Below, piece after piece: positions 1 to 11,254 of a DNA stretch of 64,000 nt. The stretch is taken from assembly GCA_037951105.1 (NCBI GenBank), contig JBAMJV010004298.1:1-64000 (forward strand). The letters run 5' to 3'. Origin of the DNA: Echinarachnius parma (taxonomy: Eukaryota; Echinodermata; Echinoidea; Clypeasteroida; Echinarachniidae). How positions within the stretch are numbered: the stretch's first letter is position 1; every line of letters starts with the position of its first letter. Both the position numbers and the translations under genes were made by a program. The notes under the pieces were generated by a model. It saw only the letters and a list, made by a program, of their open reading frames with translations. It made no database searches and was not told where the DNA came from.

Positions 1-600
1 CCAACCACACTCACAGGGTTGCCAGAGGTAAGAGTGAGACATTGCGAGGCTAAAGCGACCAAGCCCGAGGGAGCGACGTGACTGAGCGGGGGGTGGGAGG
101 AGGGTGTCCCCCTTCCCCCCCCCCCCCCCCCCCCCCCCCCCCCACGGTAGCAGTAGGGAGCTTTTGCGTTTTTGGACTTGAAATTGTGCAATCTAGTGGA
201 TAAAACATAAACCATATGCCACATTATGTATGTTCCAACAACATAGCTTACAGCCAAAAATGAGCCCCGAGGGAGCGAAGCGACCGAGTGCTGGTACAGA
301 GCCAGAGGGGGAGGGTTTGGGAGGGTGTATCCCTCTCCCACGGGGAAGATTTTGCATGTATATACTTGGATGGTGCAATCTGGTGCATACAAACATGATT
401 AGCATTATGCCACATTATGTATGATCCAACATCATAGCTTGGAGCCAAAGATGAGTCCCGAGTGAGCGAAACGACCGAGGGCTGGGGCATCGCCAGAGGG
501 GGAGGCTTTGGGAGGGGGTATTCCCCTCCCACGGGGAAGATTTTGCATTTATATACTTGAATTTGTGCAATCTGGTGCATACAATTGAGATCATTTGTTT
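1..600 (+). repeat. R1 tandem repeat, about three diverged units
   Basis: Three diverged units of roughly 190-230 bp, with boundaries near 230 and 420. Each contains a block like GAGCCCCGAGGGAGCGAAG, a GC-rich GGGAGGG...CCTCCCACGGGGAAG segment and an AT-rich part ending in GTGCAATCTGGTGCATAC. A long C run lies at about 113-143. The same repeat occurs inverted at 63421-64000. Reading frames across it are by-products of the repeat. The family is not recognised. Confidence 0.8.
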
Positions 601-659
601 GCGTGCGAATCGCGCAGCGAAAACTTAAACAAATAGTATGAATTAGTTTTTAAACGTTA

Positions 660-850
660 GAATTTACAAGTATTGGCTCATGCATTTTTTTTTCTTTCCC
701 ACTTCCTTTCTTTTCTTTTTTTCTTTTTGTTTTGGTTTGGGGGGGGGGGGGCAAAAACGTGCTTTGCCCCCCCCCCCCCACTTTTTTGGATTTGGGGGGG
801 GGGGGCGGCCGCCCCCCTGCCCCCCCCCCCCCCCCCCCCCCCCCCCGCTC
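660..850. repeat. Low-complexity T, G and C homopolymer block
   Basis: Poly-T/TTTC is followed by alternating runs of G (about 738-751) and C (about 767-846). It yields spurious Phe-, Pro- and Gly-rich frames on both strands. No gene is supported. Confidence 0.9.
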
Positions 851-1275
851 AAATCGTGTTCACTCTCGATCCTCATGGTGAAAGACATCGCGACCACAAT
901 CGTATCATATCGCAACAGAGCGCGTCGGTTCGTGATGAACGTATTGGAAGGTATCCGATCGTATCTGCACGTACCCGATCGTCCCCAAATCGGGGACCCC
1001 GATCGTGATGATCGTGTCACATCGAGACCCAATCGTAGACTCAATCGGGACAATCCTATCGGAACGTATCTGATCGTATCTGAACGGGAGACTAGATCGT
1101 GACAGATCGTGCCACCTGAAATTGACCAATCGTGACCATATCGCATCCAAGCGCACCAGATCGCACCAGAACGGATCGACTCGCATCACCTCGTATCCAA
1201 ACCTGAAATTTCAGAGAAGTTCCACGATCAGCTACGAATGGCCAATCGTGGCGTTCGTAACGGATCGCACGACAG
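850..1275. repeat. Degenerate short-period ATCG/GATCGTA repeat
   Basis: The words ATCG, GATCGT and TATCG recur every 8-12 bases for about 400 bp in variants such as GATCGTATCTG, CAATCGT and AGATCGCACC. The words occur on both strands because GATC is palindromic. The open frames here are short and Arg/Ser-rich, which follows from the repeat. It may be the subterminal array of an unrecognised transposon; it sits directly upstream of LE1 copy A. Confidence 0.6.
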
Positions 1276-1291
1276 TGGGAACGCTGCATTA

Positions 1292-2808
1292 GATAGATAA
1301 GCGTGGAATACAATTTAGCATAAACACTTGAGTTTTTATCACGTTTCTATAAAAAATTATATAGTAGATACATTTCGGGGGAGGCATGCATGTACTTTGT
1401 CTTCAAACGGGGTCAAAGATGTTAAGTGGAATCCTAACAAAAAAAGTAGTTAACTTCATACTCATTGTGATTCGCATAGATTCATATTCAATAACAAAGA
1501 TAGTATGCAGGCCTTAAAAGCTTAATTCAATAGCGCTATGAACAATCAGTTATGGGTCGTCGAAGGAGCGAAGCGACCGAGACATGGGTGTGTAGGGTTT
1601 AGGTTTGTTTGGTCTACACTCAGTTGGTCTACAACTCATTTCGTCTACGTATAAACTACATAAGCACGTACAAACTGAAAGAAAAATGAACATGGGTGTG
1701 TAGGACTCGCGCGTCCCACGGTCGTCGGAAAACTTATTGGGATTTTAGACCCAAAACGCATAACTAAAAAAAAAACGAACACCTTTACGAAAATGCCAAT
1801 ACCAACAATATTAATCTACTATTGCATATTTCTTTCCTTTTTTGGGATTGAATGGGGGGGGGGGGGGGGGGGGGTGAAGTTCCACCAATATGTGTCTGCG
1901 TCTGTATGCAAATATGCTGTTCAAGGGCATTAAAACACCACTTAACTGACAATTAACCTCCAAAGGCCGAAAATGTCAGACTTTGACCATAATTATATTG
2001 TGCACATTTGAACGTTAAAGGTGGCAAGATATGACTTGCAAATAAAGGAGTGGTGAACAGGTATGCATATCTGTCCGTATCTGGCCTTCTTGCGGTTTAA
2101 AAGAGGCCTATCATGTCATGACTAGTTTGACATTATTGAAACACCGACAAAGGGCTGGCAAAGTGTGTATTTTGTATTATTGTTTTATTTTTGTTGGGGG
2201 GGGGGGGGGCATATGGGACATTTGCACAACATGACATACCCTGGCCAGATCGAGTATATGGCTCGAGCTTGGTGGCAATTAAGGAAAGCAAGAAATATAA
2301 TGCTATTGTTACCATATGGTTTTGCCCCCATCCCCCCTTCCCCATCCCTTCCTTCCCAAATTATCCTGGAGGTGCTATTAAGAAAACCTTCACAAAACAT
2401 GAAACAGAAAAAAAAATCGAAATGTACATTATTTCATTTAAGATGTAATTTAGTTTTCCATATATACTTCCACAGGCGTCGAGCGGAGAACAGTAATGAC
2501 AATTGGGGATATGCAAATATTTGGATATCCAACATGTTATCGAAATATATGAGACTGCTTGACTGTTGTAGCCCCTATTCATATATTTTGATTTCTCAAG
2601 TGAAATCAAAAAAAAAATCGTATGGGCGGTTGAATGTGCCTTTGGACAACCATAAAGTACCCTTTCAATAATTTATGTAATAGTTTTATTTCATGCTATG
2701 CTATCACACATGTATATATTTCAAAAATCAAAAGGCTTGATTTTGACTAAAATCGAATCAAAATCCAATGCTCATTTCATTCTTCTGTTATCATGAATTA
2801 AACAAAGT
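1292..2808 (+). repeat. Long interspersed non-coding element LE1, copy A
   Basis: This stretch aligns by eye over most of its length with 13120-14620 (copy B), and its right part with 15250-16238 (copy C) and 44130-45140 (copy D). Shared landmarks are GCGTGGAATACAATTTA, a G run before GTGAAG, a G run followed by ACATGACATACCCTGGCC, and TTGATTTTGACTA. Copy A has an extra TTGGTCTAC-type short repeat near 1620-1660. No coding region was recognised, and the termini and mechanism are unknown. Confidence 0.75.
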
Positions 2809-3034
2809 CTGTTGCGGAGACCCTTTAACAACCAGTTACCGTTTATTGTGCAAGGGAGCGCGTGTTTGGTTTTTAATATGGACCCAATACTACTACATGG
2901 TTTTACTATGCAGCTTGATTGTGTGTCTAAAACAAAGACTACACTCACAGACGGCTTATCTATTATTCCGTGGTAGATGAATATCCGTTATTTAAAAGGT
3001 TTACATTATAAATAAACAACAACCAATATTCTCT

Positions 3035-3101
3035 AGACTCTCGCGCAAGCGCTCGATGGGTTCGCTTCGCTCACTTAATTGTGCATATAGCGCGAGAGTC
3101 T
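3035..3101. repeat. Inverted repeat with perfect 12-bp arms
   Basis: AGACTCTCGCGC at 3035-3046 is the exact reverse complement of GCGCGAGAGTCT at 3090-3101, with a 43-base spacer. No poly-T tract follows that would suggest an RNA terminator. It may be the remnant of a short inverted-repeat element. Confidence 0.7.
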
Positions 3102-3125
3102 TGACGAAAGATTATCGTCTCCCCG

Positions 3126-3147
3126 ACACACACACACACACACACAA
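3126..3147. repeat. (CA)n microsatellite
   Basis: About eleven CA dinucleotides in a row. Confidence 0.95.
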
Positions 3148-3194
3148 GCTCACACGTGCACAGCACATTTACATGCCCCTCTAACCCCTCACAC

Positions 3195-3620
3195 AAAAAA
3201 CAAGATCTTGTTTATGGTATAAAAACAAACATGGAGAAAGGTAAAATACAAAATTATAGTTATGCAAACACTTCGTATAAATTGTAAATGTAAGTGCATA
3301 ACAATGTGGCACGCAAAGTCATAAATATGATGCCCCTTTTCTATTGCAACCGAACACTGTGGCTTAGCGGTTAGAGTGTCTGCCTCATGCACTGACGGTC
3401 TCGGGTTAGAACCCTGACCAGGTCATACCGAGGACTTTAAAAGTGGTACCTGCTGCCTTCTAGCCAGGCGATCAGCATGTATAGAATGAAGAAGGGAAAA
3501 TTAAATGCACGAGTTAGATGCAGAGGATTAGCCCCATTCTGTTACATTCACTACGCATAGTAGACCTGTGGCCTATAGAGCAAATTAATCGGAGATAGGC
3601 GCCGCCTTAATTGTGCCAAA
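3195..3620 (+). mobile_element. tRNA-derived SINE with upstream element, copy 1
   Basis: A tRNA-like head begins near 3350. The A-box-like TGGCTTAGCGG is at 3360-3370 and the B-box-like GGTTAGAACCC at 3404-3414, the spacing expected of an internal RNA polymerase III promoter. A non-tRNA body with GAAGAAGGGAAAATTAAA and TTAGCCCCATTCTGTTAC follows to about 3610. The same unit is at 45710-46130. Homology between the copies begins about 150 bp before the tRNA head (ACAAGATCTTGT), so the SINE sits inside a larger repeated segment. It is not a functional tRNA gene: there is no intact acceptor stem or CCA-side pairing. Confidence 0.8.
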
Positions 3621-4082
3621 TCGACACGGGAAGGACTTTAACTGTAATTTTCTATTGCTACCCTATTTTAAACCGTTGTTAAAGGGTACCACCAGGCAAA
3701 AAACATCACATACTTATATGTTTTGGTACCGTTTTGTGATATCAAATAGATACCCAATATTTCGCAAAGGGTTGTGTAATTAATTACCACTACTTACGGA
3801 ACCACTATTATTTCCTGATTCAGTATGGGCTATACATTTGCGAGTGCGCCAATGCTATTCACGCGTACGTTAGAAGACATTAGAATCCCGGACGATTCGT
3901 TCGCTCTGGACAAAGTAGTCTCGTACATGCAGACCCGTGAACGCGTGCTTTAGAATGATGCGTTTTCCAATTATTATTGTTTTCTTCCCGGAAACATATT
4001 TTTGTGAACTTGTTGATGGAATGGACTACCAAAGATGTTACCTTACATTTATAAGAATAGTAATTTTGGGTGATGGTACCCT
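3621..4082. other. Unassigned non-coding stretch
   Basis: No gene, RNA motif or recognisable repeat was seen. The minus-strand frame crossing into the G/C tracts at 4130-4180 is not credible as a protein. Confidence 0.5.
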
Positions 4083-4906
4083 TTAACCCTATTCCCATTG
4101 GGTTATTTTGGTCACTCGAGTCCATTAGGGGGGGGGGGGGGGGGGGCCTTTTTGGCCCCCCCTCCCCCCCCCCCTCAAATCTCGGCAACGAATGGATTGA
4201 TCGACTTGAACATTGGCACATACGTAAAACAAGTCAAGAAGTATAAGAATTTGAAAAAAAACAAATTTTTGAACTATTATTTTTTTAAAAATAATTAATT
4301 AACATTTTGAATATGCAAATTTTTGACGAACTTGGGGGAAAATTGGGATTTTCATCTAAAATCAATACAAATTACAGGTTTTCTGTAAAAAATACTATCA
4401 AATGATGTAATTCATCATATCCATGTTGTTTATGGTGATAAAATATATCACTAATTTGCATAAATTATGCAAATATGAAAATTAGTATTCCCGGATTTAC
4501 CCACATTGATTTCATTCTTATGTATTTTATTGTTTGTATTGTTTGTTGTTGTTGTTTTTTTAAGAAGAATTTATCTCTGAAGTGTATGAATTAAACTAAT
4601 AACAAAGAAATAGTCCAAATTATAATTCAATGTAACAAATATAACAGATTTGGAGTTTACATGGCATCTGATATATGAATTACATAGAAACCTGTACAAA
4701 AATTACATTTTTTATCGACCTGTAAAATCAGTTCTACAGGTCCGATCGGGGTGAATTATATATCAAAACATGCGGGAGACTTGAGAGAAAAAAGTCATGA
4801 AGTTTGAACGTGAAATTCCAATCGGTCTAGATGCACGTCGAAAAAAACGACAGGGGGGGGGGGGTCAAAAAGGCCCCCCCCCCCCCCCTAATGGGATTAG
4901 GGTTAA
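4083..4906. mobile_element. TTAA-flanked non-autonomous DNA transposon with G/C-rich termini
   Basis: The left end is TTAACCCTATTCCCATT followed after a short insertion by CATTAGGGGG and a G run. The right end is a C run, CCTAATGGGATTAGGGTTAA. The two are inverted copies. TTAA at 4083-4086 and 4903-4906 with CCC inside fits the target duplication and terminal CCC typical of piggyBac-like elements, which is family knowledge; no transposase is present. A related right end is at about 43315-43490. The interior is AT-rich and non-coding. Confidence 0.65.
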
Positions 4907-4911
4907 GCTAT

Positions 4912-5480
4912 ACTTAATTGGGCCCCTAACGAAGCAAGGACCCCAAGTTCCCTCAACTGAATAGTTATAGCTACGCCACTGGTCATAGGTCGTTATGATG
5001 CATGGTCACGCGCAAGACTAACATTACTACAAATTTATGTGCGTTTACTTATCATGATTATTATGGGCGTTTTATTTACTTTGTACTGTATGATAGATGG
5101 TAACAGCGAATTACGAGCACAATTTACAAGAGTATAGTTTATATGCAAGGTTCCAGTTGCCATGTGTAATGTATCGCAGTGAGACGCTTTAGACAGCTAT
5201 GGAGACGTACGATTGGGAAGTTTTGGTGTAATTCTGAGCTGTTTTGTTGCAATCATCACGTAAAAGGACCTGTAACGATAAGCTATCATAATACTTATGG
5301 TCTAGCCCATCAACTTCTACGGACGATATCGGTTATACACTACAATGGCTACTGATTTATTGTAGGGGCAGAGATTTCGGATCTAAAGTAGCTTATTCGT
5401 ATGTGTTCCATAGTAGGATAAACACTTGAGAATTAATCGTGGATGAATAGTCGTGACATCTACCGACATATTACGTAGGG
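4912..5480 (+). repeat. Duplicated segment, copy 1 of 3 (5'-flank type)
   Basis: It aligns closely with 46230-46790, about 1.1-1.6 kb upstream of the NLR Death exon, and weakly with 27300-27720. Shared landmarks are TAGCTACGCCACTGGTCA, GGTCACGCGCAAGACTA, TTTATATGCAAGGTTCC and CATCAACTTCTACGGACG. It opens with a MITE-like end (GGGCCCCTAACGAAGCAAGG). Whether it is host flank or transposon cannot be decided from three copies. Confidence 0.65.
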
Positions 5481-5485
5481 GAGAT

Positions 5486-5655
5486 TGACGGCCAACATGT
5501 GTTGCGTCACCTTGTCCCCCCGCCACGCCAGCTACGCACGAGGTTGTTTTTTTTACTGGAAAATCTTTGGGGGAAGAAGAATTTAGGCTTTCGACGTGGT
5601 TCATCGGCCGACACAACACGTAAATGGATGCCGTTAGAATGTTTTGAAAGGATTT
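5486..5655 (+). repeat. Local direct duplication, left copy
   Basis: GGGAGATTGACGGCCAACA through ACGTAAATGGATGCCGTTAGAA is repeated at 6088-6282 with moderate divergence and a short insertion (GGTTTGGGGGAGG region). The pair brackets the candidate exon at 5835-5938. Confidence 0.75.
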
Positions 5656-5834
5656 CGTTAGAATTTGTGTGCTTTTATTTTGCATCCATTGAACTGTTAG
5701 GACCATTGCTTTGACACTTTACTAGTATATTGACAAGCGTTTATTAGTATTTTGGCTTGGTTCCATCGGTTGTAGTTTTGTGTGCGAAGTGCGGACTTTT
5801 AGTTAAACAAGCATTATATTTTGATAGCATCAGC

Positions 5835-5938
5835 ATGCCGAAGGTACGGGCTAAGACGGGAGTTCGGAGCACACCGGCGAGGCCACGACGCGGACGACCG
5901 GGATCGAAGAAGCAACGGCAACACCGAGCCCATTCCCG
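5835..5938 (+). CDS. Candidate first coding exon of a basic, AT-hook-like protein
   Basis: An ATG at 5835 opens a short, very basic reading frame beginning MPKVRAKTGVRSTPARP and continuing with RRGRPGSKK. The RGRP core flanked by Arg/Lys resembles an AT-hook, a minor-groove DNA-binding motif. The frame runs into a strong splice-donor sequence, CG|GTGAGTACC, at 5938/5939; read through, it stops at 5940. The segment is clearly GC-richer than its surroundings, as exons here are. No downstream exon was found, so the protein is unknown. It could be a relic or a chance frame. The upstream frame is open to 5757, but the ATG at 5835 begins the GC-rich part. Confidence 0.3.
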
Positions 5939-6087
5939 GTGAGTACCTTCAGTTGTGAAGCACATATAGTAATTCGTTTTAACAAGACGGTACGGAAGAT
6001 GTTAAAGCTATTAACTATTGCGTCACCCTCCTTGCGGCGGGTCAACCTCCTGGTCAACGGGGGGTCAACCAGGCACTGACCAAGAAG

Positions 6088-6282
6088 GGAGATTGACAGC
6101 CAACAGGTGTTGCGTCACCGCGTCCCCCCGCCTCGCCAGCTACGCTCGAGGACGTTTTTTTTTCTAGAAAACGTTGGGGCAAGGATGTTTGAAGACTTCC
6201 ATGGTTTGGGGGAGGAAAGATTTAGGCACTCGACGTGGTTTATCGGCTGACACAACACGTAAATGGATTCCGTTAGAATTTT
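6088..6282 (+). repeat. Local direct duplication, right copy
   Basis: Partner of 5486-5655. It retains GGGAGATTGACAGCCAACAG, CGCCAGCTACGCTCGAGG and GGCTGACACAACACGTAAA. Confidence 0.75.
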
Positions 6283-6934
6283 CCCACCACCAACCCTTTA
6301 CATCACTAAAAAGTAGCTACTTGAAGTAGTCTATGGTAATTATTAGTAAATAGCTCTCCACGAGAGCTTTGGAAGTTGAAACGTTAATAATTTGTTTTAT
6401 AAGGAAGAGAGAGATACGTACGGTAGAATAGGGGAAGATCCAAGTGAATAGTTTATTTTACGCCGTAAGGGGGAATACTTTCATTGGTATATGGAATCGA
6501 TCATTGGAGTGTTCAATATGGATATACGAGGTATATTATAAGTATAAATGTTAGGAAGGCCTCGTGAGCTATATAGAGGCTAGTAATAATTAAGTAACCA
6601 CGAATAAGAAACAATGTAACATAATGTATGTGGGATATAATGTCGTATGGTACTAGCAGTAAGAAGCGAATAATGTTGAGTCTCGGCCGGAGGGCTCGGT
6701 ACGTATTTTTACCAAGTCAGTGCCTGATAATTTGCATGTACTGCCCGTCGTACCATCGAACACGCAAGCAATACGCCATTGTTAGAAAAGCAAAATAGTT
6801 ATGCCTATATATACTGTATTTTAATGTGTTTGAACATCCTGTCAAGATCATCGAACAGTGTTATTGTCACAGACTGTTAACATGATTTTACATGCAACTC
6901 GTCATTATTATGATTTATACATGTTGCTGTTTTA
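6283..6934. other. Unassigned non-coding stretch
   Basis: AT-rich sequence with no recognisable gene, RNA or repeat. It ends where the LINE 3' tail begins. Confidence 0.5.
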
Positions 6935-7310
6935 TTTGAAATTGAAATTAAAACTTTATTCACCATTCCGTTAAAAACATTACAAGGTAAAACAACAAGA
7001 AAGCATAACATCAAAAGGTACAATAGTGATAAAATACAAACAAAGATAAGAGTACATTACATTTAAATATGGAAATGGAAGGACCTTCTAAAAGTAGGAA
7101 AGCAACTTATAAACTGAAGATCCAGAGAATAATATTATTAACAGTTACTGTATTCTCATCCTCTTCACAACCTTGAAGAGGATGACTGGATACGGATAAT
7201 AAAAAAATAAAAAAACATAAGTATATAACTTATGTTTGTTGTATTTTTTGTTTATATATTGTTATAATATATATAAATAAATGAATGCAATAAATGAATT
7301 ATAATTTAAT

Positions 7311-7332
7311 CCTAACCCTTAACCCTAACCCA
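7311..7332. repeat. Short telomere-like CCCTAA run
   Basis: CCTAACCC-TTAACCC-TAACCC, about three imperfect copies of the animal telomere repeat, in the LINE 3' region. Too short to be a telomere relic with confidence. Confidence 0.5.
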
Positions 7333-8069
7333 AAACCCAACGACATAACATCAGCCTTACACAAATATTGTGACTATTTACATTTAATCATGATACAATA
7401 ATCAATAATCATCTTCCTTCATAACATTATGTAACAAGTATTTCTTCAATTTCATTTTTTTTATGTTTACAGTTCTACAATGTTTAAGTTCATCTGGTAA
7501 TATATTCCATAATAGAGGCGCTTTACATAGATATGCAAGTTGTGAGTGAAGTTTGTCCGTACTTTACACGATATTCATTTGCAGATCTAGTATTATATTG
7601 ATGATATTCATTATTACATAAAAATATACCTTGAAAGTTATCTGGAAGCATATTATTATGATAAGAATACATAAATTATAGTAATTGATATGCATATAAC
7701 AAAAATACATGTAAAATATTGAACTTGAGAAATAATGGTTTTGAATGACAACGATATGATGTTTTAGCATTTGCAATTATTCTCACAGCTTTTTTTTGCA
7801 ATAGATATATCCGTTCCAATAAATATTTACTACATGATACATCCACCCCAAACTATAATATTAACCTATTGATAAAACTAATGAGTTATAGATTATCAAT
7901 AAAACATGAGTTGGTATATACATTCTCTTAATTTACTCATAACTCCAATCACTTTAGAAACTTTCCTGAGTGTTTCATTTACATGTGTTTTCCATTTAAA
8001 ATTTAAATCAATGCTTATGCCTAATGTTGTAGTCTGAACCCTCTTAATATCACATCTATCAATACAAAT

Positions 8070-9683
8070 TTAAATTTGACTTATATCTTTATTACCAGAA
8101 TCAAATATCATATGTGTTTTTTCATAGTTTAATTGTAATTTATTTGATTTTATCCAATTACTCACGTTACTCAATTCTACATTCATGATGTTAGTAAAAT
8201 CATTCCGCATCTCTGTGTTTAAAGGAAATATAAATGTCGTCTGCAAAGAGCACAAAAATTAATATGTTGGAGGTATTTGACAAAATATAAATCAAAAACA
8301 GAAGTGGGCCCAATATAGATCCTTGTGGTACCCCACAAGTAACTATTTCGGAAGAAGAATTATGTCCATTATATACTGTATATCGCTTTCTTTCTAATAA
8401 ATAATTTCTAAACAAGTCATGAATGACTCCCCTTACCCCGTAAAAACGTAACTTATCAAGAAGAATTTGGTGGTTTATTAAATGAAAAGCTTGTTTTAAG
8501 TCTAAAAATACTCCAACAATTACTTCTTTATTTTCAATTGCTTGTAATGAATTCATAAAAAAATATAATAGGGCATGAGATGCAGAATGCTTGGCTCTAA
8601 AACCAAATCGCTTTGTGTACGAAATATCATTTTTTTTCCAAATGGAATAACAATCTTGTATAAATATATTTTTCCAATATTTGTTGAGAAAAGAGGCAAT
8701 AGTTAAATAGGTCTATAATTTGAAAAAAGTGTCACTTGGTCCTTTTTGTGTATTATGATAACTTTGGCTAGTTTCAATTCATTTGGTACATTTCCTGATT
8801 GAATACATTGATAACAAATTATATAAAGCGGTTTACATATGACATGACTTATCTTCTGAACAATTAAAGGGACTTAACATTGTCCAAATCCTCAAAATAA
8901 AATTTTAATTCCAGCGGTTCCCTCATACCTTGTTGTATTGGTATTACCAATAAAATCATGGGACAGGTTTCGGTTTTTCAAATTTCCCTTTCGTTACAAA
9001 GATATGTACGATCGAAGTATTCAGATAAGAACCCCCCCCCCCCCCCCCGGAGTTGTTCTTACCGTGTACAAAGTGAGTGCAGTGAGTTAGTGACTATCAC
9101 TTTGCATTTTCGCTCATTACTTGGCCGTGCAATGTCCATTCGACTTGAAATTTTCCCACCCTGTGGACATATGAGATAACAACAATATACATTGCATCAA
9201 CCATCCATCACTTTTTGCACATGTCAACAAAGTTACTAGATCCCTTTAAGGAATTAATTTGATCATAACCAAGGGCCTTCCCATTTTTAAATTCTGAAAC
9301 ATAATTCATGATTTCTTTCTCCGTAATGGGTTTAAAGAATGCGCTATTTTCAAAATTGCCATTTAAACAATCTTTATGTGAATAATTACAAAATACTGAG
9401 ATAATTGATATATATCTAGTGTGTTTTCCAATAATACAACCCTATGCTTAAACAAAACATGCTGCTGGGTTTTTGACTTGTTTCTATGTAATACCTCATT
9501 TATCGTTTTCCAAGTTTTCTCTATGTTTCCTTTAATGCCAGTGAATTTATCTAAAAAATATATTCTTTTTGCTGCTTTTACGGCATTTGTATAGGTATTA
9601 CGTAATTTGGTGTAACATTCTTTTATATACCGAGTAGGATTTTTAATATATTTCTTATGTAAATTATTTTTTCTAGAACACAT
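8070..9683 (-). pseudogene. LINE reverse transcriptase domain, interrupted
   Basis: Minus-strand fragments give the canonical RT order. The linker has WKTINEVLHR. Next come EIMNYVSEFKNGKALGYDQI (before the MITE) and FGFRAKHSASHALL. After these come VFLDLKQAFHLINHQILLDKL (palm, first Asp in FLDLKQAF), GVPQGSILGPLLFLIYI, the catalytic FADD box, and WIKSNKLQLNYEKTHMI. In the first-Asp motif DLKQAFHLIN, His replaces the second Asp seen in most relatives (AFDTVDH). Several frame changes separate the pieces. The protein would copy element RNA at the nicked target; this copy cannot. Confidence 0.88.
8864..9249 (+). mobile_element. MITE-1, copy inside LINE
   Basis: A 386-bp element with TTAAAGGGACTTAACATTGTCC at its left and GTTACTAGATCCCTTTAA at its right, imperfect inverted ends bracketed by TTAA. 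It splits the LINE RT frame between the GYDQI motif and the next RT block, so it arrived later. The internal segment GACAGGTTTCGGTTTTTC is the family signature. Confidence 0.85.
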
Positions 9684-10213
9684 TTCTTCAATTCATATGT
9701 ATATCACGATTTATCATTCTTCTTACATTTAAAGGGTTTTAATGGGAAGCACTTTTAAAATTCTTTTAAATAATAATCTACAAATCTTTTATACAAATAT
9801 TGAGGGTTTTCGACAGTATAACGGCTCATTATTTTGTTAAAATGACCAAGTTTCTGAATAAACGCACACGGTGCATCTGACACCGTTCTTCTTTATCAAC
9901 ATCATTATTACTCATTACATAAAAATTAGGCAAATGGTCTGTCATATATGATATGATAACTCCTGAGAAAGAATGTGAATTTTCAAAATTAAAATATGTT
10001 ATCTATCAATGTCATTGTTATGTTAGTTATTCTGGTAGGTTTACATATTACTGGTACAAAAGAAAATGAATAAAACATTTGTAACAACTCATTTGGGTAA
10101 GTACAAGTATCAAGTTTTATTAACCCGTTCCTTACGGTTTTGTGAGATCCCCATAGACTTTAAAAACAGCCCACCCTGTTCATGTAGTCAAGGGGTATCG
10201 CTTGTGATTGTTA

Positions 10214-10936
10214 TCAACTATATGTATTTTTTAGATGGCTCAGAAAACTTATAATAGATTTACTAGGAGGTATATAGCATACACCAACAATATGATTTTT
10301 ACCAGGTTTAATTAATACAGTCTCAACATTTTCATTGAATATACTTATATCAGGACGTAATATGTATTTCACATTTTGTTTTATAGCAAGTGCTACCCCG
10401 CCCTCTATTTTGTCTTTTCTTTCTTGACTTTCTATATTATATTCACTTAAAAGGGTAATACATAACATTTTGTTAGGATCACGCCATGTTTCAGTAAATG
10501 TAACAACATCAAATGATCATTGAAGAGTATACAATAATGATTTAATATCTTCATAATATTTTGGCAAGCTTCGGTAATTCATATGAAAAACTGAAAAATA
10601 TTTTTTGTAACTTGCATTGTATGATGCATTTAAATCATTAAGTGTAAGATATTCTGAATTTATATCATTATCCTCTTTCAGCAAATCTTCTATGTCACTA
10701 AAAGTGTGGTTTACATGAGGATCTCTCTGTGAATAAAGTTGAGAATGAAAAAATAAATCAAGTGCATCGTTTAAATCTTCATCATATGAATATTTATTAA
10801 ATGGCAGTGCATTGCTAACACATATGAGACAATACCAGGATGGTTTTTCATGAACAGTAAGTTTGTTATAATCTGAAATTGTGAAGTTTGGAATACAATT
10901 AATATGAACAGGATTTAAGCATATAGTACATGTCAA
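10214..10936 (-). pseudogene. LINE PHD-like finger and apurinic-type endonuclease remnant
   Basis: On the minus strand, 10936-10517 encodes a Cys/His cluster, CTICLNPVHINCI then WYCLIC, like the second half of a PHD finger. It continues into FSVFHMNYRSLPKYYEDIK, the usual start of the LINE endonuclease. The next fragment (10468-10214) has GGVALAIKQNVKY and IVGVCYIPPS, which match the middle of that nuclease. The two are out of frame. MITE-4 at 10951-11166 lies just upstream and removes the first part of the finger. Confidence 0.8.
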
Positions 10937-10950
10937 TGATATTTATTATG

Positions 10951-11166
10951 GCCCGGTCAAATATCAACGGATATCGGAAACGTATGCCCAACGAATAAAC
11001 AATTTGCGAAATTAAATTATCCGGTGATGAAAGTCGTCTCCATGTACAAAACATAGAACAACGTACATCACCGGACAAGGAACGGACAAGAAAAGTATAG
11101 AACGGATGGAAAATTTAGCTCTCCGTTTGACATCCGTTTGCGCAATCCGTTGATATGTGACCGGGC
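10951..11166. mobile_element. MITE-4 inserted in LINE
   Basis: The inverted ends GCCCGGTCAAATATCAACGG and (as reverse complement of the right end) GCCCGGTCACATATCAACGG differ at one position. The element is about 216 bp and non-coding. The flanks TTATTATG and TATTACGA suggest a target duplication around TATTA, but its exact length is ambiguous. Confidence 0.75.
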
Positions 11167-11254
11167 TATTACGAATGAATAGGCTGAGAACATGTCACAC
11201 AAGGACTTGAATTTGGCATTTGAGTTAAAAGGTGAGTTTTATTTTGGAATAAAT

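Noticed and set aside
3350-3430. Functional tRNA gene
   Set aside because: A- and B-box words are present, but the acceptor and anticodon stems do not pair and the sequence recurs as a SINE.
7311-7332. Interstitial telomere from a chromosome fusion
   Set aside because: Only about three imperfect repeats, within a LINE 3' region.
8200-8556. Viral or host reverse transcriptase gene
   Set aside because: The motif order and neighbouring endonuclease, PHD-like finger and ORF1 are those of a LINE; stops and frameshifts show decay.
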